This document shows, in pieces, positions 62,717 to 64,000 of a stretch of 64,000 nucleotides of DNA. The first letter of the stretch is position 1, and the number at the start of each line of letters is the position of its first letter. The notes beneath the pieces were generated by a model. The model saw only the letters and a list, made by a program, of their open reading frames with translations, ran no database searches and was not told the DNA's origin. A program made the translations under genes and the position numbers. The stretch covers positions 8,452,190 to 8,516,189 of the forward strand of contig NC_051434.1 in the NCBI RefSeq assembly GCF_001649575.2. The letters run 5' to 3'. This stretch comes from Kryptolebias marmoratus (lineage: Eukaryota > Chordata > Actinopteri > Cyprinodontiformes > Rivulidae).

Positions 62717-64000
62717 GTGAGCAGGAGATCTGATGAAGTTATTTTGTATTACGTTTTATTTTTTTAAATATAAATATAGAAAAGCTGAAGATGAAAGAAG
62801 GATGAATCGTTTGCTGAAGTAAAGAAGGGTAAGAAAAGAAGAACAAAGGAGGGATGAAATTAGAAAGACAGTCAGGAGTGGAAAAGCTGAATCAAAGGTG
62901 TTTTTTTTACAGTCCAGTCATGTCCTCGACAAAATCTCAGCTCTAAATCTTGGAGCTCAGATCAAATAAAAGTGAAATAAAGCCAGAAAGTTTCATAGTA
63001 CCAGTGAAACCAATCAAAGCTAAACAGATTCCCAAAAAAACAACCAAATTTTGAATTTAATTATAGAGCTTCAGAACAAAAAACCATGGTGTAGTGGGGA
63101 GAATAAACTCACCAGCTGAAAGAGTCTCATCAATCTGTCGCAACTTTCACATCATATTTACTGAGATATGGACCATGGGCTTTTGTTACAGCTGAAAATT
63201 TGCATTATACAATTGTAATGCACTTCAATGCGATGTTATTATGTGAACAAACACAAGTAAACGTGTATATACTGTCGATGGTTTCCAAAGTGTTTTTGAG
63301 GTGTTGCTATGTTGAGTTATTGACGTTCAGCTTAGTCATTTTGACATTATTAGTCATTTAGCTCAGTGGTTTCCAGAGTTGGGGTTGGGGCCCCACTCTG
63401 GGTTTTGAATGGCTAAAAAAATAATATAGTAGTTGACGAGGCTCTTTTTTGAAAGGAGTTATTAGCAATCTTTGTATATTTTAACCTCTCTGTGACATCA
63501 CAATGAACTTTTGAAATATATCGACTCCACATCATGACTAAGACAAAGATATGCTGATTGGAAACTGCCTTCCTGATTCTTGTACCGAACTATACCAAAC
63601 AACAGTGCTCCTTTTAATTAAAAAAAAGGAGATCCAGTTTTGTATCAGAGTTAGTTTTATCACAAATAAACTTGTTAAAGATGACAGCGCTCAAATTGTT
63701 AGATGTGTGAGTTTGACTTTTTCACTCGCGTACTTTTTACAAACGTCTATAAATCTTTAGACCTCTTTGCCCCACTGCAGATTCTGTTTACAGCAAAAAT
63801 GAAAGAATATTTATATATTCCTCACTCCTGTACTGCATTTTCTGGGTGTATTGTCATTATTTGTGCACATATCCATCTGCGTGAGCTTTTCACAGACTGT
63901 TTTTTTTTAATTTAGTCTACATGGAGATCGGTAAACTATTTTTCTGCTCTCTGTGACACTTTTGGGTGCTTTATTGTGTATCCTGCTGTTGCATAATCCT
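62717..64000 (+). other. trps1: Start of the following trps1 intron, truncated by the window
   Basis: It begins with the donor GTGAGC in phase 2. No continuation of finger 6 (expected RAHSCYKC) is present, so the next exon lies beyond 64000. The stretch is AT-rich, with a short repeat-like segment around 63361. Confidence 0.88.
63361..63412. repeat. Short repeat-like segment
   Basis: CTCAGTGGTTTCCAGAGTTGG, then GGGGCCCCACTCTGGG, resembles the end of a common hAT-type repeat (CAGTGGTTCCCAA type). Short and degenerate. Confidence 0.3.

Overview
The window is vertebrate genomic DNA, almost certainly from a ray-finned (teleost) fish. It is AT-rich, intron-dominated and full of CA/TG microsatellites, long homopolymer runs and degenerate transposon fragments of kinds common in teleosts. 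No operons, CRISPR arrays, rRNA or convincing tRNA genes were seen.

The one gene that can be identified with confidence is trps1, the atypical GATA zinc-finger transcriptional repressor, on the plus strand. Six coding exons were placed by reading frame, splice sites and protein similarity: 55254-55940, 56977-57092, 60802-61393, 61489-61703, 62102-62312 and 62476-62716. Their phases chain exactly into one open frame of 686 complete codons plus a split 687th. It starts at MVRKKNPP and runs through five complete C2H2-type fingers and most of a sixth. The rest of the protein (remaining fingers, GATA finger, Ikaros-type C-terminal fingers) lies beyond the right edge.

Layout. 1-6420: upstream DNA with no recognisable gene, one dimeric dispersed repeat (3745-4345) and a transposon relic (5727-5890). 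6420-8500: CpG-rich promoter-like region with a candidate noncoding first exon ending at a strong donor (7175/7176), interrupted by an assembly gap (7997-8478). 7176-25031: long first intron containing a second gap (22983-23135). 25032-25428: candidate second leader exon with several upstream ATGs, one of them in frame with the main start. 25429-55253: a ~30 kb intron with repeats, candidate conserved noncoding elements and one unexplained terminal-exon-like ORF (52148-52341). 55254-62716: the coding exons. 62717-64000: start of the next intron.

Most interesting points: (i) coding sequence that I recall as two human exons is divided into six here, by introns inserted at AG|G-type sites; (ii) an orphan coding-like terminal exon with acceptor, stop and two poly(A) signals inside the trps1 intron; (iii) three same-strand copies of an internally duplicated repeat family; (iv) a TTAA-flanked miniature transposon family, one end of which abuts the trps1 promoter region. 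No wholly new system was found. Exon coordinates in the coding part are firm; leader exons, promoter and enhancer-like calls are inference.
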